DNA from: Myxococcota bacterium
Lineage (GTDB): Bacteria; Myxococcota_A; UBA9160; SMWR01
Direction: 5' to 3'
Length of the DNA: 64,000 bases
Assembly: GCA_039030075.1 (NCBI GenBank)
Contig: JBCCEW010000012.1
Span: 86,020 to 150,019, forward strand
How positions within the stretch are numbered: the stretch's first letter is position 1; the number at the start of each line of letters is the position of its first letter. Under the pieces are notes generated by a model, which saw only the letters and a list, made by a program, of their open reading frames with translations, was not told the origin of the DNA and did no database searches. A program made the translations under genes and the position numbers. Shown piece by piece: positions 7,786 through 16,186 of the stretch.

Positions 7786-9108
7786 TCAGAAGGCCACGAT
7801 CCCCTGGGTGTTGGTTTCCGGAAGGTCGCTGACCAGCTGGATCTCGGTGAGGCCGGCGCCAGCGCCGTCGCTCTCGACCTTGTAGACCCCGATCGTGCCG
7901 CTCAGCCCGAAGAGCTGATAGACGTACTCGCCGTCATCGCTGATCCACAGATCGATGAAGCCGTCGGTCGATCCGAAGGCGGCCGCGGGGCTGCTGTTGT
8001 CGGGCGGCGTTCCCGCCGCTGCAACGTCGTCGATCAGGGCGATGCGACCCTGGTCGAAGGAGAACGAGGAGATCGTCGCGTCCAAGGCGTTCGACACCCA
8101 GAAGGTGTTCTCGTCGTCGCTGAACTCGATCCAGCACGCGGTGCGTCCGCCCTCGGTGGGCGTGGAGCCCGTGAGGACATCGAGGTCGATGGCCTCGAGG
8201 GACCCATCGTCGTCCAGGCGCCAGGTCGACACCGAGCCCGTCTGGAGCTCGAAGAACGCCGGCGGCGCTCCGTCCGGGCGGAACTCGCGCGCCTCGGTCA
8301 CGACGACGTAGTTCTCGCCCTCGTCCTCGACGATCTCGAAACCGATCGCGCTCGGGAGGTTGCGTCCCTCCGCGTTGCCGGGCAGCGTCGACGCCGCGGC
8401 GCTCACGGGCTGCCGCGAGAGCCGACCGCTGCGCGCCACCGCGTAGACGACGATCTCATCCGTGCTGCCGCTCGCCAGCGCCGAGGAGCCCGCGTTGATC
8501 GACGACACGACCAGGTGGCGTCCGTCGGGTGAGAACTGGATCGCCGACGGCCGGTTCTCGAGCCGCCGCGCGCCGTTGCGGATGCGATGCAGGCGTCCGC
8601 GCGGCGTGAGCCGGAACCCGGTCAGCACGCCCTCCTGGTCGGGCTCACCGACGAACTCGCCGTCGGCATCGATGCTCGAGACCCAAAGCGTTCCGTCGAA
8701 GTACGCCACGCTGTTCGGACCGACGCCCTCGACGCGGCGATGGTCGGTCAAGCGCAGGGAGAAGTCGTTGCGCACGCGAAACACCGAGACCGAGTTGCTG
8801 CCCGCGTTCACCGCGATGAGGTGACGTCGGTTCTTGGTCAACAGGACGGCATAGGCGGAGATCAGCGGGTCGAGCCCTTCGCCCCCGTCGAAGGCAGCGC
8901 CACGCCCGCCCGTCGCGAACTTCCCGATCAGCGAGAGCGTGCCGTCGGCGTTGCGCCCGTAGGCGACGATCTTGTTGCGGTCGAACTCATTCGTCATCGC
9001 GTACACGCCGCCGACGAAGTCACGTCTCGGGTAGTCGTTTGCCGTGGCCATCATCGCGGCGAACGTCGAGATTGCGAGCGTTCCCACGAGCGTTGCTGTC
9101 TTCCACAT
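7786..9108 (-). CDS. Secreted lactonase-like beta-propeller protein
   Basis: The protein has 440 residues with an N-terminal signal peptide (WKTATLVGTLAISTFAAMMATA). Repeated blades of about 45-60 residues follow, with the pattern 'GGVYAMTNEFDRNKIVAYGRNADGTL' type strands: residues 30-60, 85-115, 125-165, 180-230 and 290-340. This is the seven-bladed propeller of the 6-phosphogluconolactonase/3-carboxymuconate cyclase-like group (PF10282 type). Sequence phrases such as FSPDGRHLVVSS and ISDDGEYVYQL are typical of YVTN-like surface propellers. Export argues against a cytoplasmic lactonase role. A binding or structural role in the envelope is as likely as catalysis. No operon partner is evident. 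Confidence 0.85.
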   Translation of the reverse strand: MWKTATLVGTLAISTFAAMMATANDYPRRDFVGGVYAMTNEFDRNKIVAYGRNADGTLSLIGKFATGGRGAAFDGGEGLDPLISAYAVLLTKNRRHLIAVNAGSNSVSVFRVRNDFSLRLTDHRRVEGVGPNSVAYFDGTLWVSSIDADGEFVGEPDQEGVLTGFRLTPRGRLHRIRNGARRLENRPSAIQFSPDGRHLVVSSINAGSSALASGSTDEIVVYAVARSGRLSRQPVSAAASTLPGNAEGRNLPSAIGFEIVEDEGENYVVVTEAREFRPDGAPPAFFELQTGSVSTWRLDDDGSLEAIDLDVLTGSTPTEGGRTACWIEFSDDENTFWVSNALDATISSFSFDQGRIALIDDVAAAGTPPDNSSPAAAFGSTDGFIDLWISDDGEYVYQLFGLSGTIGVYKVESDGAGAGLTEIQLVSDLPETNTQGIVAF

Positions 9109-9222
9109 CGATTCGGTGTCCTCGGGTTGGGGAAGAGCGAGGACCGTCGCACCCGACGCTCCGCGTTCTTCGTGTGGCTCGAGGTACGCACCAGCTGCGG
9201 ATGTGTTGCGCGAAGCTGCGGA

Positions 9223-9870
9223 TCAGATGCGGAACACGCGCGGCCCGATGAGTGCGCCGACGAACGCGAGCGCGATCACCGGTGCCGCGTGGTGGGTGAG
9301 CGCGTGCCAGGGTTCGATCATGCAGCCCACCTGCATCGCCAGGTTCGACACCAGGGCACCCGAACCGAGGAGCACGGCACCGGTCAGGCGCGGCGCGAGC
9401 GAGAGCCTGCGCGACAGCGCCGGGAGCAGCAGCAAGGCACCCAGGAACCCGAAGAGCGCGACCTCGAATTGGCAGCCCGGTCGTTTCCCGAGCATCGAGG
9501 GTTCGACGTGGGGTTCGTGAACACCCCACGCGAACAGGGCGAGCCACAGGCCGACACTGCACCCGAGCACGAGGCGCCATCGCGCCGCATTGTCGAGGCC
9601 CGGGATGCTCAGGCGAGCGGCGGCGGAGACGGCGAGCGAAAACAGCAGCGCGCCTGCGAGCAGCTCACCGCGGAAGCGCGAAGAGGTCGCGAGCTCGGCC
9701 TCGACGCCCGGTCGCCAACCGCCGGTGGTCGCGATGTACGCGAAGGCCGTGAGGCCGAGGAGCGCGATCCACACCGCTGCGATCCAGCTCGGCGGCCAGA
9801 GCGTCGGGGACGCCTCGAAGTCGCGGTCGATGCGGGAGAGCACGCGGGGCTGGGGGCGGTCGTTCGACAT
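9223..9870 (-). CDS. NrsF-like (DUF1109) membrane anti-sigma factor
   Basis: The 215-residue product has a short polar N-terminus followed by six hydrophobic segments at about residues 30-50, 65-85, 92-115, 135-152, 160-180 and 190-208. It includes WHALTHHAAP near the end. This is the layout of NrsF/DUF1109 proteins, integral membrane anti-sigma factors. I prefer the ATG at 9870 (MSNDRP...), which has AGGA upstream, over a GTG 12 bases earlier. The gene follows the ECF sigma factor gene by 33 bases on the same strand. That pairing supports the assignment: NrsF proteins hold their cognate ECF sigma factor at the membrane until a redox or metal stress signal. Confidence 0.85.
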   Translation of the reverse strand: MSNDRPQPRVLSRIDRDFEASPTLWPPSWIAAVWIALLGLTAFAYIATTGGWRPGVEAELATSSRFRGELLAGALLFSLAVSAAARLSIPGLDNAARWRLVLGCSVGLWLALFAWGVHEPHVEPSMLGKRPGCQFEVALFGFLGALLLLPALSRRLSLAPRLTGAVLLGSGALVSNLAMQVGCMIEPWHALTHHAAPVIALAFVGALIGPRVFRI

Positions 9871-9903
9871 GCGATTCCTCACGAGGCCTGGGGAGATTCC
9901 CGG

Positions 9904-10515
9904 CTAGACCCGATTTCCTTCGTCCAGGCTTCCTTCGCGGCGCGCCAGCGATTCGAGCTGCTTGAGACCCCGATGCACGCGCGTGCGGAGGGAGATCTGG
10001 GAGATGCCGATCGCCGACGCGGCTTCGCGCCCGGCGAGACCCTCGATCTTGGTGAGCAGGACGGCTTCCCGGTACTTCGGGGGCAACCGCTCCAACAGGC
10101 GCTCCAGGTCCCGCTGGGTGGTCGGGTCCGACTCGACGGGACGCAGCGCCGCCGCCTCTTCGTCGAGCGGGTTCTCGCGGCGGCGTTCTCGATGGCGCGC
10201 GACGTCGAACACCTTCCTGCGCACGATCGCGAGCAGCCAGGGGCGAAAGGGACGACGCGGGTCGTAGGTGTGGCGCGCGCGATGGAGTGCCAGGAGCGCA
10301 TCCTGGGCGCAATCGTCGGCAGCCACCGAGTCACGCAGCATGCGGGTGGCGTAGCGGCCGACCCAGTCGTGCAGCTCGCCCATCAGCCGCCGATACGCCT
10401 CACGGTCGCCCTGCTGGGCCTGGCCCATCCAGCGCGACCAGCGTTCCGCGGCGCCTTCGGACGCCGCCTCGGCATTCTCGGCCTGGTCTCCGCGACTCAA
10501 CCCTGCACCCTGCAC
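9904..10515 (-). CDS. ECF-type RNA polymerase sigma factor
   Basis: About 200 residues encode an ECF sigma factor. Region 2 runs from GDREAYRRLMGEL through DDCAQDALLALHRARHTYD to RPFRPWLLAIVRRKVFDVARH. Region 4 contains LERLPPKYREAVLLTKIEGL and the helix-turn-helix GREAASAIGISQISLRTRVHRGLKQL. The start is uncertain. An ATG at 10428 would cut into the first helix of region 2, so I chose an upstream GTG at 10515; a TTG at 10500 is also possible. None has a strong ribosome site. The gene is translated upstream of an NrsF-like anti-sigma gene and is divergent from a small secreted protein, a likely target along with itself. Confidence 0.9.
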   Translation of the reverse strand: MQGAGLSRGDQAENAEAASEGAAERWSRWMGQAQQGDREAYRRLMGELHDWVGRYATRMLRDSVAADDCAQDALLALHRARHTYDPRRPFRPWLLAIVRRKVFDVARHRERRRENPLDEEAAALRPVESDPTTQRDLERLLERLPPKYREAVLLTKIEGLAGREAASAIGISQISLRTRVHRGLKQLESLARREGSLDEGNRV

Positions 10516-10695
10516 GTCTACCGTCCGCGTTCCCCGGGGCCAGTACGGCTGCCCTCCGAGGGCGGTTACGGGGAGAAGAAATCGAGGGAGCGGTGTCACG
10601 TTCCGGACGCCCCGCGCGTACTGGGAGAGCGAGGCAGCGCCGGTGACGGCGTCGGCGTCTCGGCATCTCACCTCTCCACGGAAAGGACCGTCCTC

Positions 10696-11115
10696 ATGCA
10701 ACGACCCGGCCTGCTCTTGCTCGCACTCGCGACGTTCCTGGGAACGACCCCGATGGCCTGGGCCTCGGGCGGCTACGGCGGCGGCGGTGGCGGTGGCGGT
10801 TCGTTCGGCGGCTATCGGAGCCAGTCCGACCCCGTCTACGACCGCGGCAAGGCGCTCTTCAACGGACGGACCCGCCCCCATCGTGGCCTCGAAGTGTGTT
10901 TGTCTCGCGTCGCGGAAGGAGGAGAGCCCGAGACCGTTCCCGTGACGCGTCGCAGCCTCACGCCCTATCGACGCGGGCCGGTCCGCGACGTGGCGCTGCG
11001 ACTCGTCGACTGTGAAGCGCCGCAGGAGCGCCTGGGCAACCGCTTGAGTCCCGACGAGTTCCAGTCGCTGCTCTACTACCTGAACAAGCGCTACGCGCTG
11101 CGTCTCGACGACTGA
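10696..11115 (+). CDS. Small secreted glycine-rich protein with cytochrome-like C-terminus lacking heme motif
   Basis: The 139-residue product has a signal peptide ending near AWASG, then a run of glycines (GGYGGGGGGGGSFGG). A domain starting YDRGKALFNGR and ending in LSPDEFQSLLYYLNKRYAL follows. These two ends resemble the first and last helices of small periplasmic cytochrome c domains, but there is no CxxCH. Only two cysteines are visible (EVCLSR and LVDCEAP). I infer a cytochrome-like fold that has lost heme or a separate small family. The ATG has AAGGAC upstream. It is divergent from the ECF sigma gene, and its end overlaps the convergent membrane glycosyltransferase gene by 25 bases. 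Confidence 0.75.
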   Translation: MQRPGLLLLALATFLGTTPMAWASGGYGGGGGGGGSFGGYRSQSDPVYDRGKALFNGRTRPHRGLEVCLSRVAEGGEPETVPVTRRSLTPYRRGPVRDVALRLVDCEAPQERLGNRLSPDEFQSLLYYLNKRYALRLDD

Positions 11116-12395
11116 AGGTCCCAGGCGAACGCGAGTGCGATCGGCCCGAACTCGAGGAACAGCGCCCAAGCTGGAACCTCGTAGGGGGCGAGGTTGGCAT
11201 CGCCGAGGCCGAGGCCATGAGCGTACGACACGAGTAGACCGGCCGAAGCGACCCAGGCGGTCGCGCTCGGGCGCAGCGGGGCGAACGCCAGTGCCCACAG
11301 CGCGTACCAGGGGTTCAGCACTGGCGCGAACAGGAGCAGGGCCCCGAAGACGAGATCGCCGCGCGGCCAGTCGCTGGCGGAAGCGTCCCGGACATGCCGA
11401 TGGAGCAACGCGCACCACCCGATCACGAAGGCGGCGCTGAGCACGCCCCGCGCTTCGCCGCCGGGCCAGACCTGGAGAGCCAAGAGATGCAGAGGGGCGT
11501 TGAACAGCCAACCACCGGCGAGACTGCGCAGGCCCTCCGAGGCATCCGGGCGCAGCAGCGCTGGATCGAAGAAGGGTGCATGCAACGCCACGACGCCCAC
11601 GACGAACGCGAGCCATGCGCGCCCCGATCCCAGGAGGACGAAGGGTGCGAGCACGGCGGCGAACGGGCGCGCTCCGAAGGCGATCGCGAGGAGCACTCCG
11701 GCCGCGACCGGCCGCTCGGCGCGCACGGCGATGGACAGCAAGAGCGGCAACACACCGAACGCGTCGGTGTGGGCGGTGAAGCCGAACTCCTTCACGACCA
11801 GCGGGCTCCAGGCGAGGAGCAGCAGGTCGCGGGGGCGCACGACCCGCGCGACCACGAGACAGCAGCCGAGCACCGCGGCGCCGGCGAAGAACTGGAGCGG
11901 CCACAGCAGGCCGGGTGCCATGGTGTGGGCAGCGCGGAACAGCCACTGGCAGACCGGGCCATAGACGGTGGGAAGCGCGGGGTTGTTGATCTGGTCGAGG
12001 ATCCGATCGAAGGGGGCGGGCACCGCGCGATCGAAGTAGGCCGCCGGCGCGACGCCGTAGGGCGAGCCTCGTTCCTGGAAGACCCACGCGTCCCACAGGT
12101 ACCGGTAGGGGTCGTCCTCGAGGATGGGCAGGCCCGCGACGCCGATCGCCTGGAACAACGCGGCAAACCCGAGGACCGCGACGAGCGGCGGGTCCGTGTC
12201 CTCCTCCCGGTGTCGCCACCACAGCGCGAAGGAAGCGACGAACGCGCAGGCACTGAATACCCACAACTCCGAGAGGGTGGCTCCGCCCGGTGCGTGGGAG
12301 CGCGTGGCCAGTGCCGCATAGCAGAACGCGGCGGTCGTCCCGGCGATGGCCCAGGCGGGAACCCGCGCGAAGCGCGACGCGGACGGTCGAGGCAC
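11091..12395 (-). CDS. Multi-pass membrane glycosyltransferase-like protein (GT-C/GT87 type)
   Basis: The 434-residue protein has about ten to twelve hydrophobic segments spread over its length. The first periplasmic loop contains LEDDPYRYLWDAWVFQERG and the downstream INNPALPTVYGPV. An acidic pair in the first loop and a conserved Y-G-P segment are the hallmarks of GT-C polyprenyl-phosphate-sugar dependent mannosyltransferases (GT87-like). These transfer sugars from a lipid carrier on the outer face of the membrane. The donor and acceptor are unknown. It is divergent from a GT2 glycosyltransferase gene 83 bases away, which could supply a polyprenyl-linked sugar. Confidence 0.82.
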   Translation of the reverse strand: MPRPSASRFARVPAWAIAGTTAAFCYAALATRSHAPGGATLSELWVFSACAFVASFALWWRHREEDTDPPLVAVLGFAALFQAIGVAGLPILEDDPYRYLWDAWVFQERGSPYGVAPAAYFDRAVPAPFDRILDQINNPALPTVYGPVCQWLFRAAHTMAPGLLWPLQFFAGAAVLGCCLVVARVVRPRDLLLLAWSPLVVKEFGFTAHTDAFGVLPLLLSIAVRAERPVAAGVLLAIAFGARPFAAVLAPFVLLGSGRAWLAFVVGVVALHAPFFDPALLRPDASEGLRSLAGGWLFNAPLHLLALQVWPGGEARGVLSAAFVIGWCALLHRHVRDASASDWPRGDLVFGALLLFAPVLNPWYALWALAFAPLRPSATAWVASAGLLVSYAHGLGLGDANLAPYEVPAWALFLEFGPIALAFAWDLQSSRRSA

Positions 12396-12478
12396 GCGGC
12401 GATTCTAGCTCCCGCTGCGAAGCGTCTCGGGCGGCGTCCGCACCACGAAGCGAACCGCCCGATCCGAAGGAGGAACTC

Positions 12479-13231
12479 GTGTACCACGGTCGCCACGTCA
12501 GTCTCGTGATCCCCGCGCGCAACGAGGCCGCGATGCTCGGGGGGGTCCTGCAGCGGGTCCCTGCATGGGTCGATCGGGTGGTCGTCGCCGACAACGGCTC
12601 CACCGACGGAACCGCCGAGTGCGCGCTGCGCCAGGGCGCGCAGGTGGTGCACGAGCCGCGACCCGGGTATGGCGCCGCCTGCGCACGCGGGGTCGCCTAC
12701 ACCCTGGCCCTTGGTACGGAGTTCGTGGCCTTCTGTGATGCCGACGGCAGCGACGATCCGCGCGAACTCGATCGACTGCTCCGACCTTTGTTGAACGGCC
12801 GGGCGGGGCTCGTCGTGGGGTGTCGGCCTCACGCACGGATGCCCCGCCACCAGTCCCTGGGCACCCGCTTCGTGTGTGCGCTCCTGTCGTTGGGGTTCTC
12901 GACCCCGGTGAGCGATCTCGGACCCTTTCGAGCGATCCGGGCCGACACGCTACGCGCGCTGGCCCTGCGCGACCGCGGGTTCGGTTGGACGGCGGAAATG
13001 CAGGCGCGCGCGCTGCGGTTCGGCGTGCCGGTTCGGGAGGTGCCCGTCGGTTGGCGCGCGGGCGGCGGCCACTCGGAGATCACGGGAACCTGGCGCGGTG
13101 TCTATCGCGCGGGACGCGACCTGCTTCGCCACACGCTTCGCGAGATCCTGGCGGCAAAGCGCGACGCATGGCATCGGGGTCCGGGCGTCTCGGCGCGGGC
13201 GGAGTGGCCCGGCGCTTCCTACAAGATGTAG
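12479..13231 (+). CDS. Family 2 glycosyltransferase
   Basis: The 250-residue protein is a cytoplasmic GT-A fold enzyme of the DPM1/DPG-synthase-like kind. It begins VSLVIPARNEAAMLG, has VVVADNGSTDGTAE near residue 40 and the metal-binding FCDADGSDDP near residue 85. It ends with the GWTAEMQARALRFG and EVPVGWRAGGGHSEITG segments typical of polyprenyl-phosphate glycosyltransferases. No C-terminal membrane helices are present. The GTG start at 12479 is preceded by a perfect AAGGAGGA site and decides the start. It is divergent from a GT-C type membrane enzyme, suggesting a two-step lipid-linked sugar transfer. The 3' end overlaps the convergent SDR gene by 13 bases. Confidence 0.9.
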   Translation: MYHGRHVSLVIPARNEAAMLGGVLQRVPAWVDRVVVADNGSTDGTAECALRQGAQVVHEPRPGYGAACARGVAYTLALGTEFVAFCDADGSDDPRELDRLLRPLLNGRAGLVVGCRPHARMPRHQSLGTRFVCALLSLGFSTPVSDLGPFRAIRADTLRALALRDRGFGWTAEMQARALRFGVPVREVPVGWRAGGGHSEITGTWRGVYRAGRDLLRHTLREILAAKRDAWHRGPGVSARAEWPGASYKM

Positions 13232-14101
13232 GCGTCCCCGGTCGCGCGGACGGTGATGTCGCCGAGCGAGACGCCCCAGGGTTGGTCGATGGCGGAAAGG
13301 ATCGCCTCGGCGATGTACTCCGGTGCCAACATCCGGTTCCGAACCGATTCGGGATCGAGATCGGCGGGGTCGACCTTTCCCTCGGCCATCGCTGCGAAGA
13401 AGCCGAGGTACTCGGTGTTCTGGCCGACGATGCCATGCGATCGCTCCTGGGTTGACGACGCCCGTTGCGAGACCGGTTCCCGGGACGCCGGTCGGCTTCA
13501 CGATCGTCACCTTGATCTTCCCCTGGGTCTCGACCCGAAACGACTCGGACAGCACGTTGACCGCGGCTTTGCTCGCCCCGTAGACCGCGGCGCCGACGAC
13601 CGGGTGGTTGCCGTAGATCGAGGACACGTTGATCACGTGTCCGCGGCCCTGCTCCATCATCGGGGTGTAGGCGGCGATCATGCCGTGCAGGACCCCCTTG
13701 ATGTTGATGTCGATGCAACGATCCCAGGCTGGGGCGGCCTCGGCGTGATCGGAGAAGAACGCGAGCGGCATCACACCGGCGTTGTTCAGCATCACGTCGA
13801 CGGCGCCGAAGCGCTCGACGGCGGCCGCCACCAGCGCCTTCATCGCGCCGAGGTCGGTCACGTCGGTCTCGACGGGAGCGAAGCGGTCGGGCGCGTCCAG
13901 AGCATCCGCCAGCTCGCTCAGGCCGTCGGAAGAGACGTCGCCGCCGACGACGTTCGCGCCCCGCGCCAGCGCTCGCTCGCAGACCAGCCGGCCGAAACCG
14001 CCGGCCGCCCCCGTCACGACGAGGGTCTTCCCAGCGACGTAGTCCTGGCCGGTTCCGCGCGCTCGCGGGTGGTATCGTGGCGCGCGAAGGGAGAGGAGCA
14101 T
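13219..14101 (-). pseudogene. Short-chain dehydrogenase/reductase with a frameshift
   Basis: The first 220 codons read a standard SDR: NAD(P) motif TGAAGGFGR, NNAGVMPL, catalytic Ser in VSSIYG and the YGASKAA Tyr-Lys pair. At about 13431-13445 the frame is lost. The coding sense resumes one base off with GIVGQNTEYLGFFAAMAEG and continues through APEYIAEAILSAIDQPWG to DITVRATGDAYIL and a TAG at 13219. One extra base explains it. The lesion is either a real inactivating mutation or a sequencing/assembly error; the rest of the protein is well preserved, so it would be recent. The start codon ATG at 14101 overlaps the start of the histidine kinase gene on the other strand, and the first ~20 codons may not be translated. 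Confidence 0.8.
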
Positions 14102-15434
14102 GGCTGGGCGCAGTTCGGTGCTGGGGGTCTCGTCGCAGGCGCTCTCCGAGGCCGAGGCCCAGCTCCGTCGGATCCTGCCTCCGGTGACGGCGCTCGCCGG
14201 GTTGGCGGGGACCGCGGGCGCGATCGCGCAGGGGTTCGCGAACGACGGCTTACTCCGACCGTGGGCGCTGGTGGCCTACCTCGGGGTGATGGGCCTGGGT
14301 CTGTTTTGGTGGTGGCGTCCGCCGCGAGGCCCGCACGTCGCCGCCTTCCTCGTTGCGCTGGTGCTCGCGACGGGCATCGGCACGATCGCGTGGCAGCGGG
14401 AGACGTCCGGTCCCCTCTTGCATTTGAGCGTGCTCAGCGTGGCGTGCTTCTACTTCCTGGTCGATCGCCGCGTTCTGATCCCGCTCCAGCTCTGCATCGT
14501 CGTGTTGGGTGCGGTCGTCGTGGCGCGGACCGGCGCCGGGGCGGCGATCCACACCCAGGCCATCTTCGCTCTCGTCACCGTGATCGGAGGCGTGGCGCTG
14601 CACCTGGGCCGGGTCCGGGCCATCGAAGAGCTCGAACGCACGCGAAGTGCACTGTTCAAGGAGATCGCCGAACGACGGCGCGCCGAAGAGGAAGCGCTCC
14701 ACGCGCGCAAGCTCGAGAGCCTCGGTGTGATGGCCGGGGGCGTGGCCCACGACTTCAACAACCTGCTGGTCGGGATCGTCGGTGGGACGGATCTCGCCTT
14801 CGCAGCTCGTGGCAACCCCGAGGAGCTGCGGGCTGCCCTGGAGATCATTCGCGACTCGTCGGTGTCCGCCCAGGAACTCTGTCGCAAGATGCTCGACTAC
14901 GCGGGCGGGGGGCCGCTCGAGCGGGAGAGCGTCGATCTGAATGCGGCGGTACGCGATGCGGTGCGTCTCGTCTCGGGACGCTTCCCTCGCTCGGTGTGGG
15001 TGACCAGCGACCTCTCGCCGACGACGCCGCACGCGCTGGGCGACCGCGTGCAGCTGCGCCAGGCCGTCGTGAACCTGCTCTCGAATGCCGCCGAGGCGAT
15101 GGAACCCGAGGGAGGAACCGTCTCGGTGCGCACCTCGCGCGAGCAGCGCGGGGGCGCTGGGGTCGCGGTGATCTGCGTCGAGGACGAAGGCGGGGGGATC
15201 CCCGGCGAGATCCGCGATCGGATCTTCGACCCGTTCTTCAGCACGCGATTCACCGGACGCGGCCTCGGGTTGGCACAAGTCGCGGGGGCGATCCGGTCTC
15301 ACGAGGGGACGATCGACCTCGCGTCGACGCCCGCAGGCACCCGGTTCGTGGTGCGCTTGCCAGCCGCCGAACCCGTTTCGCTCTTCTGGCCCATGCCCCG
15401 CGATCGCGTTCCCCCGAAGGAGGTCACCCATTGA
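14100..15434 (+). CDS. Membrane-bound sensor histidine kinase
   Basis: The 444-residue protein has about six hydrophobic segments in residues 20-170. A charged coiled-coil linker follows (IEELERTRSALFKEIAERRRAEEE is its approximate extent), then the phosphoacceptor box GGVAHDFNNLLVG with His217. The C-terminal HATPase domain shows the N box (QAVVNLLSNAAEAM), G1 (VEDEGGGIPGEI), F box (IFDPFFSTRFTGRGLGL) and G2. There is no receiver domain. The VAHDFNN type is common in hybrid or chemotaxis-like sensor kinases. The start has GAGAGGAGC upstream. Its ATG shares the CATG palindrome with the divergent SDR start. The stop overlaps the next gene by four bases, so sensor and hydrolase are translationally coupled. 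No response regulator is adjacent. Confidence 0.9.
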   Translation: MAGRSSVLGVSSQALSEAEAQLRRILPPVTALAGLAGTAGAIAQGFANDGLLRPWALVAYLGVMGLGLFWWWRPPRGPHVAAFLVALVLATGIGTIAWQRETSGPLLHLSVLSVACFYFLVDRRVLIPLQLCIVVLGAVVVARTGAGAAIHTQAIFALVTVIGGVALHLGRVRAIEELERTRSALFKEIAERRRAEEEALHARKLESLGVMAGGVAHDFNNLLVGIVGGTDLAFAARGNPEELRAALEIIRDSSVSAQELCRKMLDYAGGGPLERESVDLNAAVRDAVRLVSGRFPRSVWVTSDLSPTTPHALGDRVQLRQAVVNLLSNAAEAMEPEGGTVSVRTSREQRGGAGVAVICVEDEGGGIPGEIRDRIFDPFFSTRFTGRGLGLAQVAGAIRSHEGTIDLASTPAGTRFVVRLPAAEPVSLFWPMPRDRVPPKEVTH

Positions 15435-16186
15435 CCGCCGAACCCGGAAACACCGCACCGCCCCTGGCCCTGTTCTTCCTCGAGGGGCAGCGCGCGTTCT
15501 TCGAGGGCATGACGCTGCCGGCCGCCCATGCCCTCCTGCGTCGGGCACCCCGCGGTGGCGGACAGCCGGTCCTGCTGCTGCCCGGCTACTTGACGGGTGA
15601 CGGGTCGACGCGTGTCTTGAGGCGGTTCCTGGCCGCCCAGGGGTTTCGCGCGCATCCGTGGCTCCAGGGTCGGAACAGCGGTCCGCGGCGCAGCGTCATC
15701 GAGCGGGTCTCGCGCCGGCTCGCCGCGCTCCATGAACGCTACGGCGAACCTGTGTCCCTGGTGGGCTGGAGCCTGGGCGGCGTGTACGCCCGCGAGATCG
15801 CCAAGGGCTTTCCCGACCTCGTGCGCCAGGTCGTGAGCCTCGGCAGTCCCTTCGCAGACATCACGCGCACCTCGAGTCTCACGCGTTGGGTCCAGCGCGG
15901 CGACGCTGAGGAGCAGGTCGAACGCGAGCGCTGGGCCGAACGCCTGAAGCAGCCGCCGCCGGTTCCCTCGACCGCGATCTTCTCGAAGAGCGATGGGATC
16001 GTGCACTGGCGCGCATGCCGTGAGCTGGATGCTCCGTCGACCGAGAACATCGAGGTCAGCGGCAGCCACTGCGGCCTGGGCTTCAACCCGCTGGTGCTCT
16101 ATCTGGTGGCCGAGCGACTGGCGCAGCCCGAGGGCGGATGGAAGCCATTCCGCTACGAGGGCTGGCGGCGCTACGCCTACGGCTGA
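15431..16186 (+). CDS. Alpha/beta-hydrolase (lipase/PGAP1-like)
   Basis: The 251-residue protein has VLLLPGYLTGD as the strand and oxyanion region near residue 40. The nucleophile elbow is VGWSLGGVYAREI with Ser near residue 115, and the putative catalytic His is in SGSHCGLGFNP near the C-terminus. The acidic residue is likely in FSKSDGIVHW. The general layout matches esterases and lipases that act on lipid esters. The start is an unusual TTG overlapping the kinase stop (TTGA). A perfect AAGGAGGT site seven bases upstream fixes it. The 3' end overlaps the convergent SDR gene by ten bases. Substrate unknown. Confidence 0.85.
   Translation: MTAEPGNTAPPLALFFLEGQRAFFEGMTLPAAHALLRRAPRGGGQPVLLLPGYLTGDGSTRVLRRFLAAQGFRAHPWLQGRNSGPRRSVIERVSRRLAALHERYGEPVSLVGWSLGGVYAREIAKGFPDLVRQVVSLGSPFADITRTSSLTRWVQRGDAEEQVERERWAERLKQPPPVPSTAIFSKSDGIVHWRACRELDAPSTENIEVSGSHCGLGFNPLVLYLVAERLAQPEGGWKPFRYEGWRRYAYG

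Noticed and set aside
10591..10640. A GGAAC-type ECF promoter before the sigma gene
   Set aside because: A GGAACGTGACACC element is present on the minus strand, but I cannot identify a matching -10 at proper spacing.
8587..11115. An 842-codon plus-strand frame
   Set aside because: Only its last 139 codons make sense, as a secreted protein with its own start and ribosome site. The rest is antisense to the beta-propeller, NrsF and sigma genes.
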